Origin: Roseovarius sp. THAF27
GTDB taxonomy: Bacteria; Pseudomonadota; Alphaproteobacteria; Rhodobacterales; Rhodobacteraceae
NCBI RefSeq assembly: GCF_009363655.1
Contig: NZ_CP045393.1
Span: 3,410,001 to 3,474,000, forward strand
Reading direction: 5' to 3'
DNA length: 64,000 bases
Shown: positions 54,468-64,000 of the stretch, one piece after another
Position numbering within the stretch: the first letter of the stretch is position 1
How the letters are laid out: every line of letters starts with the position of its first letter
Position numbers and translations under genes: made by a program
Notes under the pieces: model-generated
The model's database searches: none
The model's input: the letters and a program-made list of their open reading frames with translations, nothing else
What the model was told of the DNA's origin: nothing

Positions 54468-57400
54468 ATGCACGTCGTCTTCCGCGAAAGCCACGGTCTG
54501 GAGGAAACTGACACCCCCACCGACCTGGGCCAAAGCCCGGCGGACCTGGTGGTGCTGTCGTTTTCCGACAGCGACCTTGGCGCCTTCGCGGAAGGCTGGC
54601 ATCGGCGGCGCGACGGCTTGCCGGGCCTGCGCCTCGCCAACCTCACCGCCCTGCGGCACCCGCTGTCGGTCGACACCTATGTCGAACAGACGCTGACCGG
54701 CGCCAAGGGCATCCTGATCCGGCTCATCGGCGGGGTGCCCTATTGGGAATACGGGCTTCAGCAGGTCCTGGCCCTGGCGCAAGAGAAAGGCATCGCGCTC
54801 GCCGTGCTGCCCGCCGACGGCCGGCCCGACCCGCGGCTCGACGCCTATTCCACCCTGCCCGTCTCGACCCTGCGGCGCCTCGCGGAGCTTTGCGACAATG
54901 GCGGCAGCATCGCGGCACAGGCCGCCCTGCAACAGCTGGCACTGGCCGCAGGCCTCTACGCCGCGCCGGTGCGCGGGGCCAAGGTGCTGCCCATGGTGGG
55001 CGCCTGGACGCCCGAGCACGGTGCCTGCTGCCCGCTCGCAGACCTTCCCGTCGCGCAGACGCGCATCCTGATCGTCTTCTACCGCTCCTACGTGGTGGCC
55101 GCCGACCTCGCCCCGATCGAGGCGCTGATGCGGGCCTTCCAGGCGCGTGGCCATCATGTTCGCGCCCTCTTCACGCCCTCGCTCAAGGCCCCCGAGGCGG
55201 CGGGCTGGCTGCGCCGGCAAGTGCAGGGCTACAAGCCCCACTCCATCGTCAACGCCACCGCCTTTTCCGGCAAGGGCGACAACGGCACCTCGCCACTCGA
55301 CGCAGGCAACGTGCCGGTGTTCCAGGCCGCGCTGGCCACCTCCACCCGCGACGCATGGGACGGCTCCGAGCGCGGCCTTTCGCCTGCCGACCTTGCGATG
55401 CATGTCGTCCTGCCCGAGGTCGACGGGCGGCTGACCGGCGGCACGGTGTCGTTCAAGGAACCCGGCACGCGCGATCCCGATCTGGAGTTTTCCCGCTATG
55501 CGCACCGGGCCGAGCCGGATCTGACCGCGGCGCTGGTTTCTCGCGTGCAAGGCTGGCTCGACCTCGCCGCCAAACCCGCCGTGTCGCGTCACCCTGCGAT
55601 TGTGCTGTCCACATATCCCGGCAAGGACTGGCAGATGGGGCACGCCGTCGGCCTCGACGCCCCCGCCTCGGCCCGCGCCATCCTGTCGGACCTACGCAAG
55701 GCGGGCTACACGCTGGGCGCGACACCGGACGCGCTGGAGGACCGCCTGCTGGCGCGCGACATGCGCCTGTCGCTTGCGGACTACAAGACGCTGCTGGCGC
55801 GCCTGCCTTCCCCTCTGCGCGAGGATCTCTACCTGGCCTGGGGACGTCCCGAGGACGACGCTGATGTCGTGAACGGGGAGTTCCGTTTCGCGGCCCTGCG
55901 TCTCGGCAACGCCATCGTCGCGCTGCAACCCGAACGCGGCACGCCAAAGGCCCGAGATGACGATTACCACGACCTGTCCCGCGTGCCCCGCCATGCCTAT
56001 GTTGCCTTCTACCTCTGGCTGCAAACCCAGGCCGACGCGCTCATCCATATCGGCGCGCATGGCACTCTGGAATGGCTGCCGGGCAAGGCCGTCGCCCTGT
56101 CGCCCGCCTGCTGGCCCGAGGCGCTGACCGGCGCCTTGCCCGTCATCTACCCTTTCATCGTCAACGACCCCGGCGAGGCCGCACAGGCCAAGCGCCGCAT
56201 CGGCGCCGTGACCCTGGGCCACGTGCCTCCGCCGATGCAAGCCAGCGCAGCGCCCGACCGCCTGTCGACGCTGGAATCGCTGCTCGACGAGTTCTCCACC
56301 GCCGACGGGCTCGACCCCCGCCGCCGCGACCGCCTGCAGTCCGATATCCGAGCCGAGGCGCAGGCCCTCGGTGTCGAAAACGACCTGGGTCTCGACCGCG
56401 CCACATCGACCGCCGAGGCGATCACCCGCATCGACCGTTTTGTCTGCGACATCAAGGAAAGCATGTTCGGTGACGGGCTGCACATCTGGGGCCGACCGGA
56501 TACCGACGCGGAACCGATGCAAAACAGCGCCCTGGCCGAGCGGCAATCTCTGCTCGACGCGCTCGACGGGCGGCGCATCGCGGCGGGCCCCTCCGGCTCG
56601 CCCTATCGCGGCCGCGACGACGTCCTGCCCACCGGGCGCAACCTCTTCACCACCGATCCCCGCTCTGTTCCCACGCGGGCGGCATACGCCCAGGGCGTCA
56701 AGCTGGCCGAGGAACTGATCCGGCGTCATCTTCAGGAAGAAGGCGACTGGCCCCGTGGCCTGATCGTCGATCTCTGGGGGTCTGCCACCATGCGAACGGC
56801 GGGCGAGGAATTCGCCATGGCCCTGCATTTGTTGGGCGTCAGGCCAGTCTGGGACAAGGGCTCGGAACGTGTTTCGGGTCTGGAGGTTCTGCCCATCGCC
56901 GAACTCGACCGCCCCCGCATTGACGTCACCCTGCGCGTCTCGGGCCTCTTCCGCGACGTTTTTCCGACGCTCTCGGGCCTCTTCTCTCAAGCCGTGCGCG
57001 CCCTCGAACAACGCGACGAAGCCCCCGACTGGAACCCCTATGCCGGTCACGCCTCCGGCGCGCGCGTCTACGGTCCCGCCCCCGGCAGCTTCGGCCTCGG
57101 CATGGGTGCAGCACCGGAAACCTACACCGCAGAGGCCCGCACCCAGGCGGGCGAGGCCTGGCTTTCCGCCTCCGCCTGGGCGCTTGATGGCGACCACGCC
57201 ACCCGCGACGACGCCGGCATCCGCGCCCGGGTCGAAAACGCCGACAGCTTCGTGCACCTTCAGGATCTGCCCGAGACGGACCTTCTGCTCGCTGCCGACT
57301 ATGCCACGCACGAGGCCGGGTTCGCCGCCGCGCAATCTGTGACCGGCGGTCGGGCCGCGCTCTATCATCTCGACAACACCGATCCCAAGCGTCCCCGCGC

Positions 57401-57743
57401 CCGCACCCTGCCCGAGGAGATCGCCCGCGTCGTCCATGCCCGCGCCACCAATCCCGGCTGGATCGCAGGCATGAAACGCCACGGCTTCAGGGGCGCCGCC
57501 GAAATCGCCGCCACTCTCGACCACATGGCCGCCTTCGCCCATCTCGCGCAGGTCGTCGGCCCGCATCTGTTCGATGCCTATCATGACGCCACGTTGGGCG
57601 ACCCCGAAACCGACGCCTTTTTGCGCGAGGCCAACCCCGAAGCATATGCCGCCATGCAGGATCGGTTCCGCGCCTTGCTCGATGCCGGCCTCTGGCAAAC
57701 CCGCCGCAACGCCATCCTGGCCGGGCTTGAGGACAGCGCATGA
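54468..57743 (+). CDS. cobN: Cobaltochelatase large subunit CobN
   Basis: 1091 residues, somewhat shorter than the roughly 1250 of P. denitrificans CobN but continuous and with both ends recognisable. Seen: PYWEYGLQQVL, NATAFSGKGDNGTSPLD, VLSTYPGKDWQMGHAVGLD (in part), IHIGAHGTLEWLPGKAVAL, YPFIVNDPGEAAQAKRR, VDLWGSATMRTAGEE and LRVSGLFRDVFP. ATP-dependent insertion of Co(II) into hydrogenobyrinic acid a,c-diamide with CobS/CobT subunits not seen here. Overlaps cobG by ATGA. Confidence 0.95.
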   Translation: MHVVFRESHGLEETDTPTDLGQSPADLVVLSFSDSDLGAFAEGWHRRRDGLPGLRLANLTALRHPLSVDTYVEQTLTGAKGILIRLIGGVPYWEYGLQQVLALAQEKGIALAVLPADGRPDPRLDAYSTLPVSTLRRLAELCDNGGSIAAQAALQQLALAAGLYAAPVRGAKVLPMVGAWTPEHGACCPLADLPVAQTRILIVFYRSYVVAADLAPIEALMRAFQARGHHVRALFTPSLKAPEAAGWLRRQVQGYKPHSIVNATAFSGKGDNGTSPLDAGNVPVFQAALATSTRDAWDGSERGLSPADLAMHVVLPEVDGRLTGGTVSFKEPGTRDPDLEFSRYAHRAEPDLTAALVSRVQGWLDLAAKPAVSRHPAIVLSTYPGKDWQMGHAVGLDAPASARAILSDLRKAGYTLGATPDALEDRLLARDMRLSLADYKTLLARLPSPLREDLYLAWGRPEDDADVVNGEFRFAALRLGNAIVALQPERGTPKARDDDYHDLSRVPRHAYVAFYLWLQTQADALIHIGAHGTLEWLPGKAVALSPACWPEALTGALPVIYPFIVNDPGEAAQAKRRIGAVTLGHVPPPMQASAAPDRLSTLESLLDEFSTADGLDPRRRDRLQSDIRAEAQALGVENDLGLDRATSTAEAITRIDRFVCDIKESMFGDGLHIWGRPDTDAEPMQNSALAERQSLLDALDGRRIAAGPSGSPYRGRDDVLPTGRNLFTTDPRSVPTRAAYAQGVKLAEELIRRHLQEEGDWPRGLIVDLWGSATMRTAGEEFAMALHLLGVRPVWDKGSERVSGLEVLPIAELDRPRIDVTLRVSGLFRDVFPTLSGLFSQAVRALEQRDEAPDWNPYAGHASGARVYGPAPGSFGLGMGAAPETYTAEARTQAGEAWLSASAWALDGDHATRDDAGIRARVENADSFVHLQDLPETDLLLAADYATHEAGFAAAQSVTGGRAALYHLDNTDPKRPRARTLPEEIARVVHARATNPGWIAGMKRHGFRGAAEIAATLDHMAAFAHLAQVVGPHLFDAYHDATLGDPETDAFLREANPEAYAAMQDRFRALLDAGLWQTRRNAILAGLEDSA

Positions 57744-58870
57744 ACAGCGCGACACACCCAATCGTCAAGGGCTGGTGCCCCGGCGCGCATCGCCCGATGA
57801 TGTCGGGCGACGGGCTGGTCGTGCGCGTGCGCCCCTTTCGGGCCGAACTGACCAGCGCCCAGACCCTGGCCTTGTGCGACCTGTCGCAGAGCTACGGCAA
57901 CGGCGTGATCGACCTGACCTCGCGCGCCAACCTGCAATTGCGCGGCGTGGCTGAGGCCGACCATCCCGCCCTGCTCACCGCGCTCGACGCGCTCGGGCTG
58001 ATAGATGCAGACCCTGCCATCGAGGGTCATCGCAACATCCTCGTCCCCGCCCGGCGCGATGCGAGCGGGCTGACCGACCGGCTCTATGACCAAATCCTCG
58101 CCACCCTTCCGCAGCTTCCCGACCTACCCGAGAAGATGGGCTTCGCCATCGACACCGGCCCCGACGCCTGCCTTGGCGACGGCTCGGCCGATTTCCGGTT
58201 CGAACTGGACGCCTCCGGCGCTTTGCTCCTGCGCGCCGACAGCGCCGCCAAGGCCCGCCCCGTGACAGAGGCCTCGGCCACATCCGCCCTTCTGGACCTC
58301 GCCCAATGGTTCACCGAGACCGGCGGTCACGCGGCGGGCCGCATGGCGCGGCATCTGGCCACGCACGCCCTTCCCCAGGATTGGACTGTCGCAGAACCGC
58401 GAACGCCGCCCGCCCCAAGCATTCCCGGCCCCGCGCCCGAAGGTTTCATCCTCGGCGCGCCGTTCGGCAAACTGGCTGCCACCGATCTACAGACCCTGTT
58501 GGAAACCACCGGCGCATCGCACATCCGCCTGATGCTGAACCGCCTTTTTCTGCTGTTGGGCGGCACGCCCGGTGACACGCCCTTCGTCACCGAACCCGGC
58601 AATCCGCTCATGTGCGCCCATGCCTGCCCCGGAGCGCCCTTCTGCCCTCAAGCAAGCGTTTCCACGATGGATATCGCCCGCGATCTCGCCCCCCGCGTTT
58701 CCGGCACCTTGCATGTCTCCGGCTGCGCCAAGGGCTGTGCCCTTCCCCGCGCCGCAGACACCACCCTGACCGGACGCGACGGTCGTTTCGACCTTGTCCG
58801 CAACGGAGCCCCGTGGGACACACCCTGCGCACGGGGCCTGAGCCCCAAAGACCTGAACGAGACCCTTTGA
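57740..58870 (+). CDS. cobG: Precorrin-3B synthase
   Basis: 376 residues with sulfite/nitrite-reductase-like halves (DLTSRANLQLRGV is the ferredoxin-like repeat) and a [4Fe-4S]/ sirohaem-type cysteine set, CAHACPGAPFCPQA ... SGCAKGCA. It uses O2 to hydroxylate C20 of precorrin-3A, marking this as the aerobic pathway. A TGATG overlap leads into cobH. Confidence 0.92.
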   Translation: MNSATHPIVKGWCPGAHRPMMSGDGLVVRVRPFRAELTSAQTLALCDLSQSYGNGVIDLTSRANLQLRGVAEADHPALLTALDALGLIDADPAIEGHRNILVPARRDASGLTDRLYDQILATLPQLPDLPEKMGFAIDTGPDACLGDGSADFRFELDASGALLLRADSAAKARPVTEASATSALLDLAQWFTETGGHAAGRMARHLATHALPQDWTVAEPRTPPAPSIPGPAPEGFILGAPFGKLAATDLQTLLETTGASHIRLMLNRLFLLLGGTPGDTPFVTEPGNPLMCAHACPGAPFCPQASVSTMDIARDLAPRVSGTLHVSGCAKGCALPRAADTTLTGRDGRFDLVRNGAPWDTPCARGLSPKDLNETL

Positions 58871-59499
58871 TGCCATACGAATACGAAAAGGACGGCGCGG
58901 CGATCTACCGCGAAAGCTTCGCCACAATTCGGGCCGAAGCCGCGCTGTCGCGGTTCGACCCCGACGAAGAGCCCATTGCCGTCCGCATGATCCACGCCGC
59001 CGGCATGGTCGGGCTGGAAGAGCATGTGCGCTTTTCTCCCGGCTTTGCCCGCACCGCCCGTGCCGCGCTTGAGGGGGGCGCACCGATCTTCTGCGATGCG
59101 CGCATGGTCTCCGAAGGGGTCACGCGCAGCCGCCTGCCTGCCGAAAACGAGGTGATCTGCACCCTGCACGCCGATGGCATCATCGAACGTGCGCGCGAAA
59201 TGGGCAACACGCGCTCCGCCGCCGCGCTGGAACTGTGGCGCCCGAAACTGGCCGGGGCGCTCGTGGCCATCGGCAACGCGCCCACCGCGCTTTTCCACCT
59301 GCTCAACATGCTCGAAGACCCGGCCTGCCCGCGCCCGGCGGCCATCATCGGCTGCCCCGTCGGCTTTGTCGGCGCGCGCGAATCGAAGGATGCGCTCTGG
59401 GCCGATCAGCCGGTGCCCTGCTGCATCGTCGAGGGACGCCTGGGCGGCAGCGCCATCACCGTGGCCGCCATCAACGCCATCGCGAGCCGCGCGGAATGA
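58870..59499 (+). CDS. cobH: Precorrin-8X methylmutase
   Basis: 209 residues from the ATG at 58870 (shares bases with the cobG stop). CobH/CbiC features: YRESFATIRAEA, RMIHAAGMV with the catalytic histidine, GAPIFCDARMVSEGVTR, GNAPTALFHLL and IIGCPVGFVGARESKDAL in part. Moves the C11 methyl to C12, giving hydrogenobyrinic acid. Overlaps cobI by ATGA. Confidence 0.95.
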   Translation: MPYEYEKDGAAIYRESFATIRAEAALSRFDPDEEPIAVRMIHAAGMVGLEEHVRFSPGFARTARAALEGGAPIFCDARMVSEGVTRSRLPAENEVICTLHADGIIERAREMGNTRSAAALELWRPKLAGALVAIGNAPTALFHLLNMLEDPACPRPAAIIGCPVGFVGARESKDALWADQPVPCCIVEGRLGGSAITVAAINAIASRAE

Positions 59500-60227
59500 G
59501 CACGCCGGGCACGATCTGGGGTGTGGGCCTCGGCCCCGGCGACCCCGAGCTTCTGTCGGTCAAAGCCGACCGCCTGCTGCGCAGTGCGCGGAACGTCGCG
59601 TTTTTCCGCAAGGCGGGGCGGCAAGGCCAGGCCCGGCGCATCGTCGAGGGAATGCTGCGCGCCGACGTCACCGAGATCGCGATGGAATACCCCGTCACCA
59701 CAGAAATTCCGCTGACCGATCCGCGCTACAACGAAATTCTGTCCGCATTCTACCAGACTTGCACCGACCGTTTGTGTGCCTTGTCCCAGGCCGGCGAGGA
59801 CGTGGTGATCGTCTGCGAAGGCGATCCGTTCTTCTACGGCTCTTTCATGCACCTGCATTCACGCCTGCGCGACGACTGCCCGGTGCAGGTCGTGCCCGCC
59901 ATCACCGGCATGTCCGCCGCATGGACGGCCACCGACGCGCCGATCACATGGGGCGACGACATCCTTTCGACCCTCATGGGCACCCTGCCCGAGGACGCGC
60001 TCGTCGAAAACATGACGCGGGCCGACGCGCTGGTGGTCATGAAGATCGGCCGCAACATCGAAAAGATCCGCCGCGCCCTGCGCCGCGCGGGCCGGTACGA
60101 TGCAGCCTGGCTCGTGGAATACGCCTCGATGCCCAACCAGACAGTACAGCGCCTGTCCGAGGCCGAGGACAAGATCACGCCCTATTTCTCGATCATCATC
60201 GTGCACGGGCAGGGTCGGCGCCCATGA
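59496..60227 (+). CDS. cobI: Precorrin-2 C20-methyltransferase
   Basis: 243 residues from the ATG at 59496. SAM-dependent tetrapyrrole methylase fold: WGVGLGPGDPELLSVKA, CEGDPFFYGSFMHL, VVPAITGMSAAW and DALVVMKIGRNIEKI. Adds the C20 methyl. ATGA overlaps on both sides place it in a single coupled run. Confidence 0.95.
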   Translation: MSTPGTIWGVGLGPGDPELLSVKADRLLRSARNVAFFRKAGRQGQARRIVEGMLRADVTEIAMEYPVTTEIPLTDPRYNEILSAFYQTCTDRLCALSQAGEDVVIVCEGDPFFYGSFMHLHSRLRDDCPVQVVPAITGMSAAWTATDAPITWGDDILSTLMGTLPEDALVENMTRADALVVMKIGRNIEKIRRALRRAGRYDAAWLVEYASMPNQTVQRLSEAEDKITPYFSIIIVHGQGRRP

Positions 60228-60976
60228 CGGGAAGCGTTTTCATAGCAGGCCTCGGCCCCGGCGCGGACGACCTGGTGACGCCCGAAGTCACCGCAGCACT
60301 TGCCCAGGCCACGGATGTGGTCGGCTACATTCCCTACGTCGCCCGCGTGGCCGAACGCCCCGGGCTGACGCTGCACCCCTCCGACAACCGAGTCGAGCTG
60401 GACCGTGCCCGCCACGCGCTGGACATGGCCGGCGCAGGCAAGCGCGTGGTCGTGGTGTCTTCGGGCGATCCGGGCGTCTTCGCAATGGCCTCTGCCGTTT
60501 TCGAGGCGGTCGAGGCCGGCCCGGCCGACTGGCGCGAGCTCGACATACGCGTCCTGCCCGGCATCACCGCCATGCTGGCCGCCGCCGCGCGCGCCGGGGC
60601 ACCCCTCGGCCACGATTTCTGCGCCATCAACCTCAGCGACAACCTCAAGCCCTGGGCCTTGATCGAAAAACGCCTGCGCCTCGCGGCAGAGGCGGATTTC
60701 GCCATGGCCTTCTACAATCCGCGGTCGAAATCCCGGCCAGAAGGCTTTGCCAGGACACTGGACATCCTGAACGACGCCTGCGGCGACGACCGCCCGGTGA
60801 TATTCGCCCGCGCCGTCAGCACGCCCGAAGAGTCGTTGCGCGTCGTGTCCTTGTCACAGTGTACGCCCGACATGGCCGACATGCGCACGGTCGTTCTGGT
60901 CGGCAATTCCACCACCCGGCTCATCGAACGGCGCGGCGCGCCCATCGTCTATACGCCGCGCGCGGTGGCGCCATGA
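60224..60976 (+). CDS. cobJ: Precorrin-3B C17-methyltransferase
   Basis: 250 residues from the ATG at 60224. Signatures VFIAGLGPGADDLVTPE, VVSSGDPGVFAMA, LPGITAMLAAAARAGAPLGHDF in part, FYNPRSKSRPEG and TVVLVGNSTTR are those of CobJ/CbiH. It performs ring contraction at C17. Its 3' end overlaps the convergent cobK 3' end by 28 bp. Confidence 0.95.
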   Translation: MTGSVFIAGLGPGADDLVTPEVTAALAQATDVVGYIPYVARVAERPGLTLHPSDNRVELDRARHALDMAGAGKRVVVVSSGDPGVFAMASAVFEAVEAGPADWRELDIRVLPGITAMLAAAARAGAPLGHDFCAINLSDNLKPWALIEKRLRLAAEADFAMAFYNPRSKSRPEGFARTLDILNDACGDDRPVIFARAVSTPEESLRVVSLSQCTPDMADMRTVVLVGNSTTRLIERRGAPIVYTPRAVAP

Positions 60977-61698
60977 AGCCAGTCCAGCGCCTCTTCCACG
61001 CTATGCGCCTCCTTGCGGACCGGAATGGCGGGCCGGTCGATCATGATCACCGGCAGGCCAAGCTGCCGCGCCGCGATGATCTTGGCCCGCGCCCCCGTGC
61101 CGCCCGCGTTCTTGGACACGACCAGTTCCGTCCCATGCGCCCGCATCAGTGCCAGATCGCCTTCCAGGTCGAACGGACCGCGGTCAGTGACGACCTGCGC
61201 CTTGGGCAGCGGCACCCGATCCGGCGCATCGACCAGCCGCAACAGGTAGTCGTGCTGCGGCTGCGCGGCAAAGGCGGGCAGGATCATGCGGCCCAACGCC
61301 AAAAAAACGCGCCTGGACCGACCCGACAGCGCAGCCACCGCGCCGGCAATATCCGGCACATGGGTCCAACGATCCTCCGCCTCGGCCTGCCACGGCGCTC
61401 GGGTCAGTGCCAGCAAGGGCGTGTCCAACGCGTCACAGGCAGCCACCGCATTTGCACTCATCTGCGCGGCAAAGGGATGAGTCGCGTCAATCACATGGGT
61501 CACGCCCTGCGCCGTGAGGTGGTGAACCAGCCCGTCCACCCCGCCAAAGCCCCCGATACGCACCGGAAGCGGCTGCGCTGCGGGGGTCTTGACCCGTCCC
61601 GCAAGGCTGATCGTGGCCCGCACGCCCTGCGCGGCCAGCGCCTGCCCCATCTGCATGGCTTCGGTCGTGCCACCCAGCAGCAGAACGGTCGGTGTCAT
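60949..61698 (-). CDS. cobK: Precorrin-6A reductase
   Basis: 249 residues from the ATG at 61698, with GGAG nine bases upstream. NAD(P)-binding start VLLLGGTTEAMQMGQAL, VIDATHPFAAQMSANA, RVFLALGRM and VVSKNAGGTGARAKI belong to CobK/CbiJ. The only ring gene here on the minus strand: inverted between cobJ and cobL, with its start codon sharing CATG with cobL and its 3' end overlapping cobJ. Confidence 0.95.
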   Translation of the reverse strand: MTPTVLLLGGTTEAMQMGQALAAQGVRATISLAGRVKTPAAQPLPVRIGGFGGVDGLVHHLTAQGVTHVIDATHPFAAQMSANAVAACDALDTPLLALTRAPWQAEAEDRWTHVPDIAGAVAALSGRSRRVFLALGRMILPAFAAQPQHDYLLRLVDAPDRVPLPKAQVVTDRGPFDLEGDLALMRAHGTELVVSKNAGGTGARAKIIAARQLGLPVIMIDRPAIPVRKEAHSVEEALDWLHGATARGV

Positions 61699-62881
61699 GT
61701 CTGAGGCTCCGTGGCTGACGATCATCGGTCTGGGCGAAGATGGCCCGGACGGCCTGTGCGCCGCAAGCCGATCCGCGCTGAACGCGGCGGAAATCGTCAT
61801 GGGGCCCGAGCGGCACCTGTCACTGATCGAGACGCCCGCCCGCACGATCCCCTGGCCCGTGCCGTTCGCCAAAGGGGTCGAAGACCTGCTGTCCCTGCGC
61901 GGCGCGCCCTGTGTCGTCCTGGCGTCCGGCGACCCGTTCTGGTTCGGCGCGGGCACGACGATCACCGCACATCTGGACCCGTCCGAATGGCGCGCCCTGC
62001 CAGGACGGTCGACGTTTTCGCTCGCCGCGAACCGCCTCGGCTGGCCGCTCGACCGCACGATCTGCACCGGCCTGCACGCTGCCCCGCTGACCCGCCTGCG
62101 CCCGCACCTGGCCCCGGGCGTGCGCCTGATCGTTCTGCTGCGCGATGGCGATGCGGTGCCAGAGCTTGCGACCTACCTGCGCGACACCGGGTTCGGCACC
62201 TCAGAGGTAACAGTGATGGAGGCGCTTGGCGGCCCACGCGAACGGATCACGCACGCCACCGCCGACGCCCTGTCCGGCGATTTCGCCCACCCGGTCTGCG
62301 CCGCGGTCGAGGTGGCGGGCAACGGCCCCATCCTGCCCCGCACCAGCGGCCTGCCGGACAGTCTGTTTGAAACCGACGGCGTCATGACCAAGCGCCACAT
62401 CCGGGCGCTGACCCTCTCGACGCTGGCCCCCCGACCGGGCGAACATCTGTGGGACATCGGCGGCGGCTCTGGCAGTATCGGGATCGAATGGCTGCTGTGT
62501 GACCCGTCCCTCACGGCCAGCGTCATCGAGCCCCGCGCTGACCGTATCGCGCTGATCAACGCCAATGCCAGCGCGCTCGGCGTCGACCGCCTGAATGTGG
62601 TCGAGGGCACTGCCCCCGCCGCGCTGAACGACCTGCCAAAACCCGATACCATCTTCATCGGCGGCGGTCTGTCGGCACCGCTTCTGGATTTTGTCGAGGC
62701 CATGGACGACGTGCGCATAGTCGCCAACGCGGTCACCCTGGAATCAGAGGCGCTTCTGGCCGATGCCCACGCCCGCCGTGGCGGCGAGCTGCACCGTTTC
62801 GAGGTCGCTCAAGCACAACCCATGGGACGCAAACGCGGCTGGGCGCAGGCCTACCCGATCACGCAATGGAGCTTTCCATGA
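61697..62881 (+). CDS. cobL: Precorrin-6Y C5,15-methyltransferase (decarboxylating)
   Basis: 394 residues from the ATG at 61697; the fold starts at once ([15 protein letters not shown]), so no later start fits. N-terminal CbiE-type methylase ([25 protein letters not shown]) and C-terminal CbiT-type decarboxylase/methylase ([23 protein letters not shown]). No good ribosome binding site is visible in front, and its ATG overlaps that of the divergent cobK. ATGA overlap with cobE. Confidence 0.93.
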   Translation: MSEAPWLTIIGLGEDGPDGLCAASRSALNAAEIVMGPERHLSLIETPARTIPWPVPFAKGVEDLLSLRGAPCVVLASGDPFWFGAGTTITAHLDPSEWRALPGRSTFSLAANRLGWPLDRTICTGLHAAPLTRLRPHLAPGVRLIVLLRDGDAVPELATYLRDTGFGTSEVTVMEALGGPRERITHATADALSGDFAHPVCAAVEVAGNGPILPRTSGLPDSLFETDGVMTKRHIRALTLSTLAPRPGEHLWDIGGGSGSIGIEWLLCDPSLTASVIEPRADRIALINANASALGVDRLNVVEGTAPAALNDLPKPDTIFIGGGLSAPLLDFVEAMDDVRIVANAVTLESEALLADAHARRGGELHRFEVAQAQPMGRKRGWAQAYPITQWSFP

Positions 62882-63234
62882 TTGTCGCCGGGATGGGATT
62901 CACCACCCGCGCCACGCGCGCGTCGTTCCGCGATGCGCTGGCCCGGACCGGCGGCACGCCCGATGCGCTGGCCACCGCACAGGACAAGGCCGATCAACTG
63001 GCGCCCTTCGCCCGCGAACTTGGCCTGCCCCTGCACGCAATACCGCCCGAAGACCTGACGCGGCAAGCCACACAGAGCACCTCCGCGGCGTCCCTGCGCG
63101 CACGCGGCACCGGCTCGGTAGCCGAAGCCGCAGCGCTTGCCGCCGCTGGCCCCGGCGCGACGCTGCTGGCCGCCCGCTCGATTTCAACCGACCGCATGGC
63201 CGCCTGTGCCCTGGCCCAAGGAAAGACCCCATGA
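62878..63234 (+). CDS. cobE: CobE/CbiG-C-type cobalamin biosynthesis protein
   Basis: 118 residues from the ATG at 62878 (ATGA overlap with cobL). [37 protein letters not shown] in part, and [21 protein letters not shown] in part match the CobE/C-terminal CbiG family, whose exact role in the aerobic pathway is unsettled. Coupled by ATGA to cobM. Confidence 0.9.
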   Translation: MIVAGMGFTTRATRASFRDALARTGGTPDALATAQDKADQLAPFARELGLPLHAIPPEDLTRQATQSTSAASLRARGTGSVAEAAALAAAGPGATLLAARSISTDRMAACALAQGKTP

Positions 63235-64000
63235 CCGTTCACTTCATCGGCGCCGGCCCCGGCGCGCCCGATCTTCTGACCCTGCGCGGCCGCGATATCA
63301 TCGCGTCCTGCCCGGTCTGTCTTTACGCCGGCTCTCTCGTACCCGAGGCGGTGCTGTCGCATTGCCCCGACGGCGCGCGTATCATCAATACCGCACCGCT
63401 CGATCTCGACCAGATCATCGCGGAAATCCAGACCGCCCATCGGGCCGGCCACGATGTGGCCCGCCTGCATTCCGGCGATCTTTCGGTCTGGTCGGCCATG
63501 GGCGAACAGATGCGCCGGCTTCGGGCCCTCGACATCCCGGTTTCGGTCACGCCCGGCGTGCCGGCCTTCTCCGCCGCCGCCGCGGCATTGGGCACGGAAC
63601 TGACCTTGCCCGGAATCGCGCAATCCGTCGTGCTGACCCGAACGCCCGGTCGCGCCTCCTCGATGCCCGCGGGCGAGACGCTGTCCAACTTCGCAGCCAC
63701 CGGCGCGACCCTCGCCATTCACCTGTCGATCCAGAACCTCGACACCGTTACCGCCGACCTCACACCGGCCTACGGCGCCGACTGTCCGGTCGCCGTGGTC
63801 TACCGCGCCTCCTGGCCGGATCAGCAGATCATCCGCGGCACGCTCGACGATATCGCCTCCCGCCTTGGCGGGAACATAACGCGCACCGCACTGATCCTGG
63901 TCGGCCCCGCGCTGTCAGGCGAAGGGTTCGACGAATCCTGCCTCTATTCCGTGGATTACGACCGCCGCTACCGGCCCCAAAGCGCCGACAGCCCATGGTC
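63231..64000 (+). CDS. cobM: Precorrin-4 C11-methyltransferase, cut by window edge
   Basis: 256 codons are visible with no stop before the window ends, so the protein is nearly complete (usual length about 250-265). [48 protein letters not shown] in part, [22 protein letters not shown] in part and [11 protein letters not shown] identify CobM/CbiF. It adds the C11 methyl. Remaining genes of the route (cobA, cobB, cobF and chelatase cobST) are not in this window. Confidence 0.94.
   Translation, partial: MTVHFIGAGPGAPDLLTLRGRDIIASCPVCLYAGSLVPEAVLSHCPDGARIINTAPLDLDQIIAEIQTAHRAGHDVARLHSGDLSVWSAMGEQMRRLRALDIPVSVTPGVPAFSAAAAALGTELTLPGIAQSVVLTRTPGRASSMPAGETLSNFAATGATLAIHLSIQNLDTVTADLTPAYGADCPVAVVYRASWPDQQIIRGTLDDIASRLGGNITRTALILVGPALSGEGFDESCLYSVDYDRRYRPQSADSPW

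Noticed and set aside
53568..55643. 691-codon open frame on the minus strand opposite cobW and cobN
   Set aside because: High-GC shadow frame; the plus strand carries recognisable cobW and cobN here. The same holds for the long minus frame at 55692-57761.

Overview
The window looks like a chromosomal stretch of a GC-rich alphaproteobacterium, most likely a Rhodobacterales/Roseobacter-group marine organism. The signs are the TRAP transporters, the aerobic (oxygen-dependent) cobalamin pathway with CobG/CobN/CobE, BluB, CbtAB and CbiZ together, and Rhodobacter-like B12 gene order. No tRNA, rRNA or CRISPR was seen. Assignments are from reading the sequence and remembered family signatures; no database search was run.

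Layout. (1) 1-13244: an exopolysaccharide locus of the Wzx/Wzy type: a cut-off GT4 and two GT2 glycosyltransferases, a flippase, a Wza-type export lipoprotein, a fused WecG-WcaJ glycosyltransferase/initiating sugar transferase, a Wzc-like chain-length protein without kinase domain and a polymerase/ligase-like membrane protein. Embedded in it are a hybrid histidine kinase with receiver and Hpt domains, a periplasmic molybdopterin-oxidoreductase-fold protein overlapping the kinase gene, and an orphan LuxR-type response regulator; together they could form a phosphorelay controlling the polysaccharide. (2) 13657-18654: a proline-racemase-family enzyme with a TRAP transporter and a divergent GlxA-type regulator. 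(3) 18873-24996: a DmpA-type P1 peptidase with a PotABCD-type ABC importer and a divergent RpiR regulator. (4) 25182-34084: a complete aliphatic-amide operon (urea/amide ABC importer, amidase AmiE, AAA+ AmiB, sensor AmiC, ANTAR antiterminator AmiR). Its leader carries an intrinsic terminator overlapped by a hairpin with an ANTAR-type hexaloop, so the whole transport-plus-catabolism operon appears to be switched by antitermination. (5) 34566-36007: an IS3-family element whose left end cuts the 3' remnant of an AT-richer gene. (6) 36450-64000: a very large cobalamin region with three cobalamin riboswitches, covering uptake (BtuB, BtuFCD), salvage (CbiZ), cobalt uptake (CbtAB plus a His-rich protein), lower-ligand synthesis (BluB), nucleotide-loop assembly (CobS, CobT, CobU, phosphatase, CobD, CobQ, CobO) and the corrin-ring genes cobW-N-G-H-I-J-K-L-E-M, cut at the right edge inside cobM.

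Most unusual points: the two genes that should supply the aminopropanol phosphate linker (a PduX/BluE-type threonine kinase and the CobC threonine-phosphate decarboxylase) both look internally deleted although their neighbours are intact; the amide operon leader; a proline-racemase homologue with Gly in place of its second catalytic Cys; cobK and cobL start codons overlapping inside one CATG; and unrecognised B12-region proteins (333 aa with CbiZ, His-rich protein with CbtAB, two DUF1636-like proteins).
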